In this document: one piece after another, positions 11,400 through 22,848 of the stretch
Position numbering within the stretch: position 1 is the stretch's first letter
Layout: each line of letters opens with the position of its first letter
Source: Desarmillaria ectypa
Lineage: Eukaryota; Basidiomycota; Agaricomycetes; Agaricales; Physalacriaceae
Direction of reading: 5' to 3'
Length of the DNA stretch: 64,000 bases
NCBI GenBank assembly: GCA_030407005.1
Contig: JAUDYN010000006.1
Span: forward strand, 2,170,001 to 2,234,000
The notes under the pieces: model-generated
The model's input: only the letters and a program-made list of their open reading frames with translations
The model's database searches: none
What the model was told of the DNA's origin: nothing
Position numbers and translations under genes: made by a program

Positions 11400-12640
11400 A
11401 TGACGTACCGCCTGCCCTCTAACCTTGAATCCTTCGTCCCCCCTCCTGCTGCTCAAACTTCGGCGCCTACCTCTGCCCTCACGCATCCGTGGCGGGGAAC
11501 TTTCATTGTCAGCGGTATGCGGGCCTCTGATAAAAGCAGCAATCAAGAAATCAGGGTCACCGCTGTTGAGACTGATGGAGATAAGTATGTTATTCACTTT
11601 GTTTTCATGACTTCTCGATCATTGATAGCTATCGTACCGTCAGTCGCGTTCATACATGGCCGATGCACATAGTGTTTTCCCTGGCGTCTCCATATGCACT
11701 GTCAATAACGTCGCAAGTGCAATCTTACATTCGCCAGAACAGAAGCAGCCCCATTCCTCTGTGCACGATCCTTCCCGATCGTTTGCGCGACCCGAATACG
11801 AATGCTGTTAATCTCTCCAACTTCAGGAATCTTTCCCGTATACTGTATGATAATGAGATGGTGAGAAAAATTATACCAAATCCGATTTAGGCCATCACAA
11901 ACTGATCTTCTGAGTTTGTTTAGGTCGCTCTGGCGTCCCTTTCGTCTGTTAGTACACCGGAAACTCCCCAGGCTCCGCCTTCCTCGGGAATTCTGATATT
12001 TCCCGCACCCAATTCCACTGCGTTGCTCGTTGGGGCATTGTTCCTTGACGGAGAATCCTTCCCTGATTTTGTGCTATCTGCGATGAAAAATTCCCAGGGT
12101 GATGTGTCGCCTTCATCTACTTCACCCAGCATCCCAATTTCTCCTTCTGTTATCCAAGCGCGGTCGCAGCATCGTTTATATCATCAATCGGAACAAAGGG
12201 ACGTGATACCTTCCGGTCCTTTCCGCCCTCACGAGCACATGTTGTCTTCGACGTATCCATCGACGGCGATGCGTTATCAGCGCCGCCAGTCGCCATCCTT
12301 AAGTCCCGTATCGCCGGTCGATAACCCTAACACGACAATCGCCGGTTTTCACAATAGGTCCCAGCAGTACTCGCAGATACAACAGAGCGCTGGCTCTGCT
12401 CAGCGGCCTGCCGCTGGTCAATACCGTTATATGATGCATAATCTTTCATTATCGCCCGTTCCCGACGACAACACCAGCTATCCATCCCCTTATCGACATG
12501 GTGACCCTTTTTCCGGGCCGGCATCCACTCCAGTGGACCCAAGGACTAGCTCTCTATCATGGATGGTAAAACAGGAAGGCGATGATCCTTCCGCTTACTA
12601 TCAGCATGAAAGCAGCGGCCCTCATTCTCGCTACGCCTAA
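11400..12640 (+). CDS. hypothetical protein, Ser/Pro-rich C-terminus
   Basis: Exons 11400..11584, 11629..11860 and 11924..12640 (introns of 44 and 63 bp; phases agree) give 377 residues. The start sits just after a pyrimidine-rich leader, as in expressed fungal genes. The N-terminal about 140 residues alternate hydrophobic and polar (WRGTFIVSGMRAS; IVFSLASPYALSI; a basic-flanked SYIRQ segment) and look like a small folded domain. The rest is low complexity, rich in Ser, Pro, Tyr and Gln, and probably disordered. That layout is typical of nuclear regulators, but I see no DNA-binding signature and make no functional call. Confidence 0.6.
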
Positions 12641-13123
12641 CGCCATTACTGCACTGAAAATGCTTTCCTCCTTCGTACATCATGATTCCCTTCTGATCTT
12701 ACTATTTACTCTCCTTGCCTTGACACACTGTATTACCGCCTCGGTTTATCAGCCGCAGTACCCCTTAGAGCGTATTGGTCCGCCCGATGCTATCTCCCGT
12801 GTTTTTCTAGTTCATGGTCGTATACCCACTGCGAAGGCCTTTGTAGCCAATTATCTCTGCTTTTTCCGACTTCCATATGTATCATTAACTACCACGAAAA
12901 TTGTTAGGAGTAACAGTTACACAAATTCTGTATCTCCGTCATACAAAATATAACCATCGCGTACCGTTTCTAACAGCTACAGATCACAGTCGGTTTTCCA
13001 AAGTAGATCCGCTACCCAAAGGAATGCCATCGTCCGAGCTGACAATTCTCTTCTCCTGCTTAAACTGCCGAGGTAGAAATACTAGACCCATCCCATAAAG
13101 GACCCAAAATACCTGCTGAAAGA
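12641..13123. other. 3' ends of convergent genes, nothing seen
   Basis: AT-rich 480-bp spacer between the hypothetical gene (+) and the cytochrome b561-type gene (-). No feature detected. Confidence 0.5.
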
Positions 13124-13782
13124 TCAATAAAAATCATGCACTTCCGTAGGTAATAAACGAACCACAACTAACGCGAGCCATGCGTGCTTGGCAGAATTCG
13201 GAACTACATGCAATCCACCAGTAGCAAAGACCCATTCGGTATACAGTCCGTAACGGACCTACGGCGCTTAGGTCAGTAAAAGCGGACGAGCAAAACCTGG
13301 CTGTTGAAGACATACTTGATACGCAGCCAACACCAGAATAATGAGTCCAAGAAAGGCGTGTAGGTAGTTCTGAGGCGGTCTTCCGGAAACCCAACGAAAC
13401 TTCACCCAATGGATACCCAGCCCCAATACCAGCTGTACGATATAAAGTATTAACAAGACAAGCGCGACTTTTTGATGCGTGTCCGTGAAATGTGGAAGTC
13501 CAAGCTGACCGGCGGACTTGTGCCCAAGAGCCCACCCTGAAAAAATGACAGGAGCAGATATGCATAGTTGAATGGCCAGGTGAACGGGGAACCATCTATA
13601 TACATATATGACTTCGTATAGTGTACGGAAGACATCACTCACTTATTCGTATAGATTCTGGTGTAGCGAGGCACCAATACACCCACGGGAAGCAAAATTA
13701 AAAATCCAGTCGTGCATAAAATGGCATGTGTTTTCAGCTGCTGCTCGATGGACGTTAATGGAAAATTCGGAACCTGGGACAT
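13124..13782 (-). CDS. cytochrome b561 domain membrane protein
   Basis: Exons 13782..13643, 13595..13316 and 13258..13124 (introns 47 and 57 bp, in phase) give 184 residues with about four to five membrane helices. Heme-ligand-type histidines occur in helix-start positions: LKTHAILC, WFPVHLAIQ, TDTHQKVAL and NYLHAFLGL. YGLYTEWV followed by GGLHVVP and AKHAWLAL matches the basidiomycete cytochrome b561 / ferric-reductase-like membrane family. It should be a small transmembrane electron carrier using ascorbate or another reductant; the substrate is not visible. It ends shortly after the last helix begins (VVVRLLPTEV), which is short for the family, so a further 3' exon may have been missed. Confidence 0.7.
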
Positions 13783-14236
13783 GACGACCTGAATGTCCTA
13801 GAAAGCTTTGCAGGAAGGTGCGGTAAAAGCAGCGTGCGTTGAGCGTTTAGATTCGTGTGAAACCTCATAGCCTCTTCGACCCCACGACTTACAAAGCTAT
13901 GCACCCTCGTCCCATACTGTGAAGGTGCAGTGAAGGTGCAAAATTATGGATGGCATGATTGGTCGTCCGCGCGTCCTCTTTGTTCCGAAGACCATTTGAG
14001 CACAGAAGTTCCCAAGACACGTGAGAAAATTTTGCCCCAACTCAACACACTCGATGACAAAAGTCCAGATGATATTCCAACATTGCAGAGAAGATTATAC
14101 TGTAAATCAAAAAGAAAACGTGTGGCTGACATGCAAGACCGAAATATCGATAGAAACATGGACGAAAGAAATCTGTGCACCGTTCGACTTGCACAATAAT
14201 GTCGAAATCTTGTCCGCTCTCACGAGTACTGCCCCA
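13783..14236. other. promoter region of the b561 gene
   Basis: 450 bp between the b561 start and the kinesin stop, both on the minus strand. A direct repeat of GTGAAGGTGCA occurs near 13919-13940. Nothing else seen. Confidence 0.35.
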
Positions 14237-17142
14237 TCACGCCGCCGCAGCCTTCCGCCTACTTCTTTTCACAGGCGCAACTGGGACATACTCCTCATCA
14301 CTGCTATATATAACAGCGGCCTTCTTCGTCTTTCTCAGCCTCTTCGCAGGAGTGCCGTCATCGATCGCTTGTTCCCGAATTCGCTTGGAAGAACTCTTTC
14401 CTGGACTTTCGTCCTGACGAATCTCCATGTTCGTCAGCTCTGTTCCGAACTCTGCCCCAAGTACCTCAGCTACTGCATCCACATCCATCTGTTCGTCTGA
14501 CATGGGACATTCCTCCTTCATCTTCACCTTCACTTTTTTCTTCTTGGTCTTCTTCGGCGATGGCACATATGGCTTAGCAGAATTCACAGCCCATTCAATA
14601 TCGATAATCCTAGAAGTCCCAAAGGAGACAACATGCACCGATGGGAGAAGACATAGTCAGCCTTTGGTTTTCTCAGGAGACAGCGCACAAAGAAAAACAT
14701 GGACAACGAAAAGTATCCACCTCTCTTTTAGCTTGACGTTATCCGGAACATAGCTCTCGGCCTTTCGGTAAAGATCCAACGCTACTTGAAGATCACCCCT
14801 GCATGGCAACATGTTAAATATCATTGAATTACCAGGGGTGACGAAAGATCAGACATACTTATCAGAATGAGCCCTTGCAAGGGCAACATACGCCCTGCCC
14901 GTTTTCTTCCTAGACACAGGGGACAGTGCATCAGCCAGTGCCGTTTCCTTGTTGTCGCGTTCACTGTATAAGAAGTTAAGCTATCGGCAGACTACTATAA
15001 TTAAGAACGCACAACTTCTTCTCGAGTTCCTGGATCCGGGCTTTCAACTCGTCATCGAGGTCCCTATGCCGCTTCAGGAGGGGCGTCAGAACGCCTGACG
15101 GAAGAGGAGCCGACTCTTTCTTAGGTGACCTGGACTCATGTCGGCCAAATCCAGGCGACATCCTTGTTTCCTTTTCCTTCTCTAGTCTCCCCTTCTCTTG
15201 CTCCTCTAGTCTCCGAGCAACTTCCGCCTCCACCGCCTTAGATATCTTTAATAGAATTTATAAACGTGACAATTGACGAACAACTCCGAATCACCTTTTC
15301 ATCAATTTCCTTGTCCGTGAGGCGAGGTCCCATACTGGCAGAACGATCTCCTTCGGCTGATATTCTGTCTTGTGACCCCGATGACACCGAGAAGAGCTGG
15401 AAACTAGCACTTCCGAATGTCGAAGCACGTGGCTTAGGCAGTAATGAAGTCCGAGAACGAGGCACTTGCGACCCAGAAGCTCGGGCTGGTGGGGCAGGGG
15501 CAGGTACAGCGATGTGGGCAAGTTTCGGAGCCGTATGTTGCGTTGTTAGTGCCGCAAAATGTGGTTTCGGTGCAGGGCGCGAATCTGTTGTAACGAAGAC
15601 GGGTGCTTTATTGTAGCACACTAGGTAGAAATGAGGGGCATGCTTACCGCGTTCGTTGACAACAGGTTTGTTCTCAACATTCTTAGCGCTTACAGCAAAA
15701 CTAAGTAGTACATGAGACCTCAGATCGCAAGTTACAGGGCCAGGGGCTTACTTTAGGGTATTGAGGGTATCTTTCCTGAATTTCATGCCGGGCGCGATAT
15801 TACAAATGAGCAGTCCAACAGATGAACCACCAAGAGCATCTTGCAAGATTCGAGTGAGTTTTGAATTTCTAAACGGTATGCGCGTTTCCCCGGTATTGAG
15901 ATTGCGAACTACTTGTCCGAGGACACTAAGTGACTTGTTGATGGCTGCGGATTCTTGCATCCGAGACGCGTCGTTGCCCGTATGCTGAGAAATAAACCCT
16001 TGAATGAATGCACCGGCGGCAGAAATGAATAGAACAAGGCCGACCTTATTGTTCTCGGAGCCTGCCAAATCTACTAGATTCATTTTCCCGGTGATGGCTA
16101 AAGGATGCGGGTTAATAAACAGAACAAGATGCGATTGAGAGAAGCGCAAACTTCGATGCTGCTGATGGTCTGTCATGGTAACCTCAATCGTGAGGACGGC
16201 GTGTGACCGGGACGATGCGTGATTTAATTTCGTTGCTCCTACGGAGCGGTGTTTCGTCGTTCGGCTATAATCACATATCTTCGATCAGAATGGGAGAGCT
16301 TGGTGGGGTAAATCTTACGCGTAGATGTTATCAAAGTCTTGAACGGACTGAAGGGGAATAGATGATAGATTCGCAACAAAGACCTGCCCAGCGCCGTTCT
16401 CGCGGACAGGCAGCTTGGGAGCCTGAGAACGTGCAGTGGTCAGAAGGAGCAATGTGGTTGCGGTAGAACTTTACGAACATTCTCTCGGGTGACAAGGAGA
16501 TCATATACCTCATCTTTGTAGATTTCCATATAGGAGACGGAGAGCTGGGTATCGGGGTGGTTTAAGGCGGCTTTCTTTTCGAAGAGAGACTAAACGGGGA
16601 TGTATATGAACAGAGATCTGTAAGAATAAGACATCGTGCAACATACTCTGACAACACGAGGAATGACGCCCGCTTCAGATTTTGTTCCTTGCATGGTGTG
16701 GGTCTTGCCGGAGGAAGTAACCCCATATGCAAATATAGTTACTGTCTGCAAGATCACACGGGACTCAGAGCGAGATAGTGCGAGAAAGGAATATAATCAC
16801 GCACGATGCCGTTGTACACTACATCAACCAACGGTTCGACGTCATTCCGAAATATCTCCTCCTGAGTAGACGTCTGGCCGTAGCAGCTCGAGAACCTAGC
16901 ACCATAGAGACCTGGGTGAGCAAAGTTTTGATGCTAGAAAAGGCGTAGACTGACGGGAACTTGAAAATCTGGGCAGCATTCGCTGGATTAGGTACAGTGA
17001 TGAAACTTTGAGTAGCGGTCGAGCTGCTTGAGGTGCCAGTATCGTCGAAAAAGTGGCATATCTTGATAGCATCGTCGTCGACCTCCCCGCTGAGTCGAGG
17101 CCTAAGTCGGGCGGCAATCCTGATCTTCTGACCGTTTGCCAT
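14237..17142 (-). CDS. kinesin motor protein, kinesin-10 (KIF22/Kid)-like
   Basis: Fourteen exons from 17142 down to 14237; the first four are 17142..16955, 16895..16805, 16745..16647 and 16589..16479, and the last is 14609..14237. They give 716 residues, all junctions in phase. The motor is N-terminal: AYGVTSSGKTHT P-loop, NHASSRSHAV (switch I), LVDLAGSE (switch II), then AAINKSLSVLGQV and RNSKLTRIL. The motor ends TLNTLNFAVSAK...NKPVVNE, which resembles KIF22-type kinesins. A coiled-coil patch follows, then a short TPR-like piece (YVALARAH...LDLYRKAESY), and a very basic nuclear-type tail with KKTKKKK. Kinesin-10 motors bind chromosomes and push them to the plate, which fits the basic tail, but the subfamily is inference. 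An ACGCGT box lies 61 bp upstream. The 111-bp intron 14610..14720 is unusually long here. Confidence 0.8.
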
Positions 17143-17202
17143 AGCGGCAGTGTGACGAGAGACAACGACCCTGACATTGACAGCGTTAAAGGTTGGAGTT
17201 CA

Positions 17203-17220
17203 ACGCGTCAAGATCACGTG
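17203..17220. promoter_or_regulatory. MCB box and CACGTG in kinesin/AsnRS divergent promoter
   Basis: ACGCGT at 17203..17208 and CACGTG at 17215..17220 lie in the 156 bp between the kinesin start (17142, minus) and the AsnRS start (17299, plus). The first is the MBF-type G1/S core, the second a bHLH site. Binding is inferred. Confidence 0.4.
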
Positions 17221-17298
17221 TTTAATGTCACACTAATGTCACACTATTTTTGCGGCCCGAATTTGCGCGCCTGAGACCGACTTGCCTTTTTTTTCACA

Positions 17299-18874
17299 AT
17301 GAGGCCTTCACTGTCAAAATTTCGTGAAGTCCTGTATCATCTTCCTCCTACGATTGCGCGTCTTCAACACGAAGCGATAAATCCTAACGCGACGTTGGCA
17401 GTAGGTGGATTCATCAAGTCCATACGGCGCCAGAAACGAGTGTCTTTCGCCGTCCTTAGTGATGGGAGTCATGCTCAAGGCATCCAGGCAGTATTTCCTG
17501 ATACCTCCTTAACAGACGGGTATGTTAACTCTTCCTTTATTATGCATTCCTATCTATATCTGAATGTCAGGCTGTAGACTAACGAACGGGATGAGTGTAC
17601 GCCTCACCGGCAAAATCAAGGACAGCCCTGGCCAGAAACAGGATAGAGAGCTCTTGGTCGATGGGGTAGAGATTCTTGGAGGATGTGATCCTGAGGTAAT
17701 TGTCCTGACGCCGTGTGTTGACCTTTGCTTCTCAAATATGGTTTCTACAGACTTATCCAATACAAAAGCAGACGCTGTCGACAGAATATCTACGCGAAAA
17801 CATGCATCTGCGCGCCCGTACCGACAGTATTAGCGCCATGCTAAGACTACGTAGCGGTCTCATGCATTCTGTAATGAACTACTTCAATGTACGGTCTCAT
17901 CCCCTCCTGCCTGATTCTTACTTAATGTAACTCAGACCCAAGGATTCTACTTTACCCACACTCCCATACTCACTGGCAATGATGCCGAGGGAGCTGGAGA
18001 AACTTTTCGTCTGGCACAGTTCGCAGATCCACAACCCGACAGGCCAAACGAGACCTCAGAATTCTTTGGTCATCCTGCTCATCTTACGGTATCCTCGCAG
18101 CTTCATCTTGAAGCGCTAGCATCGGGTCTGTCTCGCGTATACACGCTTTCTCCCTGTTTTCGCGCCGAGCGATCGCAGACGAACCGACATTTAGCGGAGT
18201 TCTGGATGCTGGAAGCTGAGTGGATGGACGTCAACCAAGAGGGCGTTCAAGGTATCTGTAGGCTCGTGGAGGATAGTTTAAAATCCTACGCATTCGATGT
18301 AATAGGCGGTCAAGATGTCGAGGTCCTCTGGAAGGATGTAGACGAAGTACGGAGGAAGACCTTAGAAGATTCGCTCCCCAAAACATGGGCTAGAATGACA
18401 TACCGAGATGCCATAAAGGCTCTCCAGGACGCCAAAAATGTCACATTCGAGTTCAAACCTCGGTGGGGGCGCACACTTCAGAGCGAGCATGAAAAATGGC
18501 TTTCTGAAATCTTCGTTGGGGGACCTGTGTTCATCACAGATTATCCAAGGGACCTAAAGCCCTTTTACATGCGAGCGAATGAGGATGGCGATACAGTAGG
18601 CTGCTTCGACCTGATAATGCCTTACGTTGGAGAACTCGTGGGAGGCTCGGTCAGGGAAGAAAGGGTGGACGTACTAGAGTCCAAAATGAGAAAAGATGGT
18701 CTGGGATTGGGAAAACATGAATATGGATGGTACGCCGACCTTAGACGATATGGCGGCTCGCCCCACGTAGGTTTCGGTATGGGATTTGAACGGCTGGTAG
18801 GCTGGTTAGGAGGTATTGACAACGTCAGAGAATGTGTGCCTATGCCCAGATGGGCGTCTAAAATGTTGCTATAG
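17299..18874 (+). CDS. asparaginyl-tRNA synthetase, probably mitochondrial
   Basis: Exons 17299..17519, 17578..17695, 17751..17888 and 17936..18874 (in phase) give 471 residues. It is a class IIb synthetase: an OB-fold anticodon-binding domain (about 30-120), then the catalytic core with motif 2 (CFRAERSQTNRHLAEFWMLE) and motif 3 (GFGMGFERL), ending IDNVRECVPMPRW, which is characteristic of AsnRS. It charges tRNA-Asn with asparagine. The compact size without the long eukaryotic N-terminal extension, and the basic, Ser-containing start (MRPSLSKFREVLY), favour a mitochondrial enzyme of the Slm5 type. The cytosolic paralogue would be longer. It shares a short promoter with the kinesin gene. Confidence 0.9.
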
Positions 18875-19634
18875 CTATAGGCGTAATCTCCATTTCTCGC
18901 AGCAGCAACTTGCCCTGACGATTTTACGTGGTTATTCCATCTATACATTTCCTATCCCCGGTACTTAGTACAATTTTTGATCATCAATACATCCTACCTA
19001 ACTCAGACTATTGCCCTGGTGTTTGGCGTTCTGGATTGTTGGCGCTCTGGGAAGGAATATACTCGGATCGCGATTATGACCTCCAGAAACGGCAAGGTCT
19101 CAAAATATTTAGGTCCAGGACCAATTTCTCCAGGAGACCGGGTCCTTCCCGTTCTCGTCACTTATCGATTTCTCAAGTAGGTAGCCGTAGGTCATTTTCA
19201 CAATGGTTACCAGTGCTATATAGAAGGAACTTTATCGATCGTTTCAGCAAAATGGTATTCCTAACCTAGCAGCACCTCAACGTGAATACACGCAAATATT
19301 GAGAAGGCAAGAACTCATATAATTCGTCGTTCTGGATACCCGCGTTCCCCGCAAGGAGCTGAAGAGAATTCCGCTAACGCCTGGAATAGCTCCATTCATG
19401 GAATGAAGATACCTACATCTTCTTCTCCAGGGACAACCCAGCGCTCGCAAGAACGGGCCTTACTCCTTATCATCATGACATCCTGGCACCAAAGACCAAG
19501 TGAAACGAAGGGTCACGAGGAACGAGATTTTTTTCGGGCGCTCAATTGGTGGTCATGGTACAACGGCTGACTTCAGAAAACACAGAAAATATAGGAAAAC
19601 GACGAACACAAAGACAGCCAAGCTTCTATGCATC
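18875..19634. other. spacer between convergent genes, no gene supported
   Basis: 760 bp between AsnRS (+) and SmD1 (-). A + frame of about 67 codons starts at 18977, but no family resemblance or splice support was found. Confidence 0.4.
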
Positions 19635-20107
19635 CTAGAAACCTCTTCCTCTGCCTCGTCCGCGTCCACGTCCAGGGCCCCTTCCACGATCTCCAGGACC
19701 GCCCCGTCCACGTCCACGGCCTCGGACTTCCTCTTTCTTCCTGCCTTTCGGCTTCGGCGCATCATCTACCAGCAACGTATCCAACGGCAGTGCATCAGGC
19801 AGTACGAAATACCGCACGTTGTTCCCCCGGATCGACAACGAGTCGAGCGTCGTCGGTTCCCTGTTTCGTGCAGTCATTTTTACAGTTTTCAAATGCGTGT
19901 TCATTTGCATATCAACGCCTAGAATAAAATATGAGCAGATAATATGGATATCGAGCAAGCGACGCACCAGTGATTGTGCCGTGCACGACTGAACCATTTT
20001 TGAGCTCAATCGTTACCGTCTCATTGTTCAATTTCATTAAAAATCTGGAAATAATTAGCACAAGATTGAATACCATCCCAGAGATACACTTGCCTGACGA
20101 GCTTCAT
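19635..20107 (-). CDS. SMD1: small nuclear ribonucleoprotein Sm D1
   Basis: Exons 20107..20094, 20044..19968 and 19918..19635 give 124 residues, the normal length. Sm motif 1 ([21 protein letters not shown]) and Sm motif 2 ([15 protein letters not shown]) are intact, followed by a Gly/Arg-rich tail of RG dipeptides, the usual site of arginine dimethylation. SmD1 is part of the heptameric Sm ring on U1, U2, U4 and U5 snRNAs in the spliceosome. The first exon is only 14 nt, and its intron (20045..20093) starts with GC, not GT: AG|GCAAGT...CCAG. The protein at this junction (MKLVR-FLMKL) is so conserved that no GT donor can replace it. Confidence 0.97.
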
Positions 20108-20350
20108 GGTAAACTCAAGTTTTTATCAACGTGTGTCGTGTTTTCCAAAGCAGCAGCGCCGGTGTTTGGTTTGCGTCCAAACTAAGATACCTACAAACAA
20201 GCACAACTTGATCCGGCTTGCACCGCCACCACAGCGTCATTTTCGCAATGAATTCAGGTGATTTTCAACGTCTGCGATGAACTAGCCCAGATAATATATT
20301 CGTATACAAGTATTATTTCCCCAATAGAATTTAATAAATAATCCCACTTC

Positions 20351-20806
20351 CTAACCAAGTCGAAGCACTTCAGCCCACATGTTCATTGGTGGCGGCGCGC
20401 TCCGGGGTCTGCAACATTTTACCACCGCCCTCCAAGAACCCAAGAGCACGAAAAAGCCCAGGTAAATATCCCAATGTCTCCTCGCATCCTATAGTGGTAA
20501 AAATCTTCAATGGCTAGTCCTACTGCCACTTCAAACCTGATGCTTACCTCCTCAAACTTGGATCGCATTCCAGACCTGACAACTACTGGCCCACTCTCAA
20601 CCTCAACCACCGCATGTTCGAACCAAGTTGATCAAGACTCATGATCGCAGTGTGTCGAGCCTTTCAGGCGGTCAGCGTACAGCTTTTAGTCATCAAACAG
20701 CCATACCTGGAGATGACGACGCTCATCTTCGTCGCGCTAAAGGCCAGTCAGCTCCGAGATGAGATTTGGCTCTGCTTTAACTCGCCTTGATGTCAATTGC
20801 GGACAT
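20351..20806 (-). CDS. possible small multi-exon gene, unresolved
   Basis: Minus-strand pieces look coding but do not join cleanly. A start near 20806 (MSAIDIK) is followed by a frame with RDEDERRHLQ and then VEVESGPVVVRSGMRSKFEE ending at 20548. A GTAAGC intron and an in-phase final exon 20488..20351 follow, with a hydrophobic YLGFFVLLGSW segment and stop. One in-frame TGA near 20626 interrupts the middle. It could be a real small membrane protein gene with a splice site I cannot place, or a decayed one. Confidence 0.25.
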
Positions 20807-21980
20807 GAGAAGACTTAGAAACTTCATGGCACTTGGCTGTTGACAGTGGAAGGTCGAAGGATGAACGCCACAGCACTAGTCGTCTTTTATCCAGAACGGA
20901 AGCCTTGACATGTAACCCAGGCCCTATAGCGGCAAAGCCTTACGAGTAGCTTGGTTGGCTGTAATAACAGTGATTAGCTTCGTTTCATTAGTTGGGATAT
21001 CATTGCGCCATGGTCTGCGGCTGGCGCCATGGACAGTGGGTAACGATCTTTCAATCAAATCCTGGACTGAGCGCCGGGCCTGCCACACGCACGCAAGGAA
21101 GGTATATTTTGATCCGTCCGAGCGCCCTCCCAGCCTTGTACAGCAGCAAGGATATTGATTCCAGACTTGAATTGAAACACTGAGCAGCGGCTGAAGGCTC
21201 GATATGCCAATCGAGGAAATGTCCAGCGGTTTACCGCGGTCCCGGGACATGCAGCTCCTACGTTCAGTCAGCTGAAACCAATTTCGAAGAAATGATGCCG
21301 AATGGATCAACAAGCAGAACTCTCTACCTACCTGGCAGTGATGAGCGAGAAAAGATGAACAAGTTTCATTGGCACCAGATAAAAGGTTGTTGTTCGTGCT
21401 TTAGAGATCACATACAGAGCCCATTGCTCCACGATGTCCAACCTGGACCTGCACAAAACGATAGGAAACCACGCGCACACGTGTTGAACCACGAATAGGC
21501 TGTTTTTGCACAAATTCAGTCGAAGTAGGAGCCCGTCATAATATCGCAGAGTTGGTTCTTCGTGGTGCCGTACGACCAGAGCTTCGTTTCGCTTGACGGA
21601 GCATTTGAGGATGTTTTGCTTACAATACTTATTATACCAGCAGTATATCCGAGTCGGGATCGTGACCCGTCGATAGAGAAGGACAAAATGCAGAAGAGTA
21701 GCTTCCGATACGGTTTCAAGTGCCACAAAATGGCCACTTTTTGATGGACCAACGTTGATGTGCCCGTCTCGGATTTGCACAAAAAGGATGGTAATGAGCA
21801 AGTAGCTTCTATTGGACAGAACGAGTACAAATGAAAACTGCAACATACGTTAAATCACTGCAGTTGGTGCGTCAGAGGACAAAGAAGGATCCACATACCT
21901 AAAATACCCCTGCACTACCATACAACTACAACCCTATAACATTACACCAGATATCATCACCCGAAAGACCGAAGCTGGGG
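20807..21980. other. no gene supported
   Basis: Two long minus frames (20924-21313 and 21328-21846) are open but have poor composition and no recognisable motif. Treated as non-coding. Confidence 0.35.
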
Positions 21981-22303
21981 TCAGCGAGCCTCGAATTGCA
22001 CCACTGAAACGCAGTGTCAATCCAAATAAAATGAACGAAGCGACGATTCGACGTACTCCGTTTTGTTCTTTTCTTGTACATGATTCGATGCCCGCATTCT
22101 CTGCAACGGATAGGCTCGCGAGACTTAATCTCATTCTTTGCACCACAATCTGCCCAGCATGGTGGTTAGAACGGGGGGAAAAAAGAGAATCGCAGATTCG
22201 TACCAGCACACAGGTACTCCATGTCTTTGTTGAGAAGGGGTGGTAGGGTGTACGTGGGCTGGCCAGAGGATGCGCCCCCGAGTTGTTGTTGTTGTTGACT
22301 CAT
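21981..22303 (-). CDS. RPB12: RNA polymerases I, II and III subunit RPABC4 (Rpb12)
   Basis: Exons 22303..22204, 22149..22057 and 22003..21981 (introns 54 and 53 bp, in phase) give 71 residues, the expected size. The zinc-ribbon cysteines are intact: [13 protein letters not shown] and [18 protein letters not shown], followed by the invariant end MVQFEAR. Rpb12 is a zinc-binding subunit shared by all three nuclear RNA polymerases, bridging Rpb2 and Rpb3 in assembly. The N-terminus before the zinc ribbon is Gln-rich (a CAA run) and variable, as in other species. No single exon exceeds 100 nt, which makes it easy to miss. Confidence 0.97.
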
Positions 22304-22848
22304 GGTGCTCGGCAATTAAGTGGACGTCGTATAATGAGTCGATATCGGCAGTTTTCTGTTGAAAGTGGCCTGCAGAATGTGTGGACACCACAAAGTATAA
22401 GGAAGAAAGCAAGGCTGAAATTTTCCACGCTCCTGTCAATATTGCTTTCTTTTGGACTACGTCTATCTACGCTAGCTAACACGTCCTACCACCACAAAAC
22501 CCTTTTTGAAAAGCAAAAGTCGTCCTCTATCACTCAGCTAGGGCGTTTACTTCGTTGTACATCCCCGACGACACATCATACTGCCGCCAGTGCGGTCTAG
22601 GTAGGTTAAAAAAGCTGGCCGCCATTGTTTGCTACATCGAAATTCTCAAGAATTACCAATGACTGTTATCAGCAACTGGAACCGTGGCATCACTATTCAT
22701 GATTTTTCCTGCTAGGATGGGGCTTGTATTTTGCCCAAGTTTTGCCGTCCAAGTAGGATTCACGTTTATCCGTCGGCATTCTGCGTATGGTGTTGGCATC
22801 CGGACTCCGAGTGTAAACCGGACTGCAGAATCGCTGATTAATACCATC
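22304..22848. other. divergent promoter region, Rpb12 / alpha-beta barrel gene
   Basis: 545 bp between two divergent starts. No distinct regulatory motif recognised and no gene in it. Confidence 0.4.

Noticed and set aside
21328..21846. 172-codon minus open frame
   Set aside because: Long but with many Leu/Arg/Cys in no domain-like order, no start context, no splice partners; next to Rpb12, whose true exons lie elsewhere.
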